This document shows, one piece after another, positions 63,713 to 64,000 of a stretch of 64,000 bases of DNA. The translations under genes were made by a program, and so were the position numbers. Source of the stretch: Aurantimicrobium sp. INA4 (GTDB taxonomy: Bacteria > Actinomycetota > Actinomycetes > Actinomycetales > Microbacteriaceae); NCBI RefSeq assembly GCF_027924525.1, contig NZ_AP027040.1, positions 372,001-436,000 on the forward strand. Reading direction: 5' to 3'. The notes beneath the pieces are model-generated. The model worked only from the letters and a program-made list of their open reading frames with translations. It did not search any database and was not told the origin of the DNA. Within the stretch, counting starts at the first letter, position 1, and each line of letters starts with the position of its first letter.

Positions 63713-64000
63713 ATGTTTTTACTTGAATTGAACTGGATTGCCATTCTTGTAGCATTCGTTGCCGCATTTATTGCTGGAGCAATCTGGTTTGGACCAAAGA
63801 CGTTCTTCCCTGCGTGGTGGCGTGCCATGGGTAAAGATCCAAACAACATGGAAGTCACCGGCAACATGGCGGTCACCTTCAGTGCCACCGCCATAGCCGC
63901 ATTCATCGAGGCAGTGACTGTTGCATCCGTGATTTATTTTGTGGCACAGTCAAACCCCAACTTTGGTGTTCTCGAGGGTGGTCTCGTCGGCCTTCTCCTT
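63713..64000 (+). CDS. DUF1761 family membrane protein (3' end cut by window)
   Basis: The first 96 codons of a membrane protein begin at the ATG at 63713 behind AAGGAACA. The opening, LNWIAILVAFVAAFIAGAIW, is a transmembrane helix; FGPKTFFPAWWRAMGK follows, and MAVTFSATAIAAFIEAVTVA starts the second helix. This is the pattern of DUF1761, a family of small four-helix membrane proteins of unknown function. The rest is beyond the window. Confidence 0.8.
   Translation, partial: MFLLELNWIAILVAFVAAFIAGAIWFGPKTFFPAWWRAMGKDPNNMEVTGNMAVTFSATAIAAFIEAVTVASVIYFVAQSNPNFGVLEGGLVGLLL

Overview
The window reads as chromosomal DNA of a small-genome, high-G+C Gram-positive bacterium, most likely a freshwater or planktonic member of the Microbacteriaceae. 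This rests on the gene families and their order: greA-DUF4307, uppS-PhoH, the xseA/ispH divergent pair, glpX beside class II aldolase, ychF, a heliorhodopsin, and many starts that follow a TANNNT box by 6-7 bases. Genus is not resolved; an Aurantimicrobium-like lineage is only a guess. No tRNA, rRNA, CRISPR array, insertion sequence, integrase or phage gene was seen, and no gene-free stretch exceeds 300 bases.

Layout. 1-7.7 kb is housekeeping: greA (cut by the window edge), small membrane proteins, a stand-alone TipAS domain, TrhA/hemolysin III, uppS, a PIN-PhoH ATPase, a prepilin peptidase, an alpha/beta hydrolase and a CitE-like lyase. 7.7-28.3 kb is an aromatic-degradation island. 28.3-47.2 kb returns to core genes: fumC, carbonic anhydrase, xseAB, ispH, fbaA, glpX, rmuC, mmsA, ychF, an SRAP protein and a heliorhodopsin. 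47.4-60.2 kb is one 12.8-kb gene for a giant surface protein of Ig-like and YDG-like repeats. The last 4 kb holds a ThrE-type exporter, two short-chain dehydrogenases, an SRPBCC protein and the start of a DUF1761 gene.

The island is the centre of interest. A nine-gene operon (8654-18120) encodes a P450, a split PEP-synthase-like phosphotransferase, two HD-domain phosphohydrolases, an SDR, a [2Fe-2S] ferredoxin, its reductase and an aldehyde dehydrogenase. That is the part list of the Corynebacterium glutamicum Cre system, which phosphorylates p-cresol or another alkylphenol, oxidises the methyl group while the phosphate serves as handle, then removes the phosphate to leave 4-hydroxybenzoate. 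Next comes pobA (4-hydroxybenzoate to protocatechuate), then a tightly overlapping operon for the protocatechuate 4,5-cleavage pathway (ligK, a PrpF-type tautomerase, ligJ, ligI, ligA, ligB, ligC) ending in pyruvate and oxaloacetate. Three IclR-family regulators sit one per block. An HTH-nucleotidyltransferase/HepT toxin-antitoxin pair lies inside the island. The whole reads as one route from a methylphenol to central metabolism. Substrate identity is inferred from family knowledge, not shown by the sequence.
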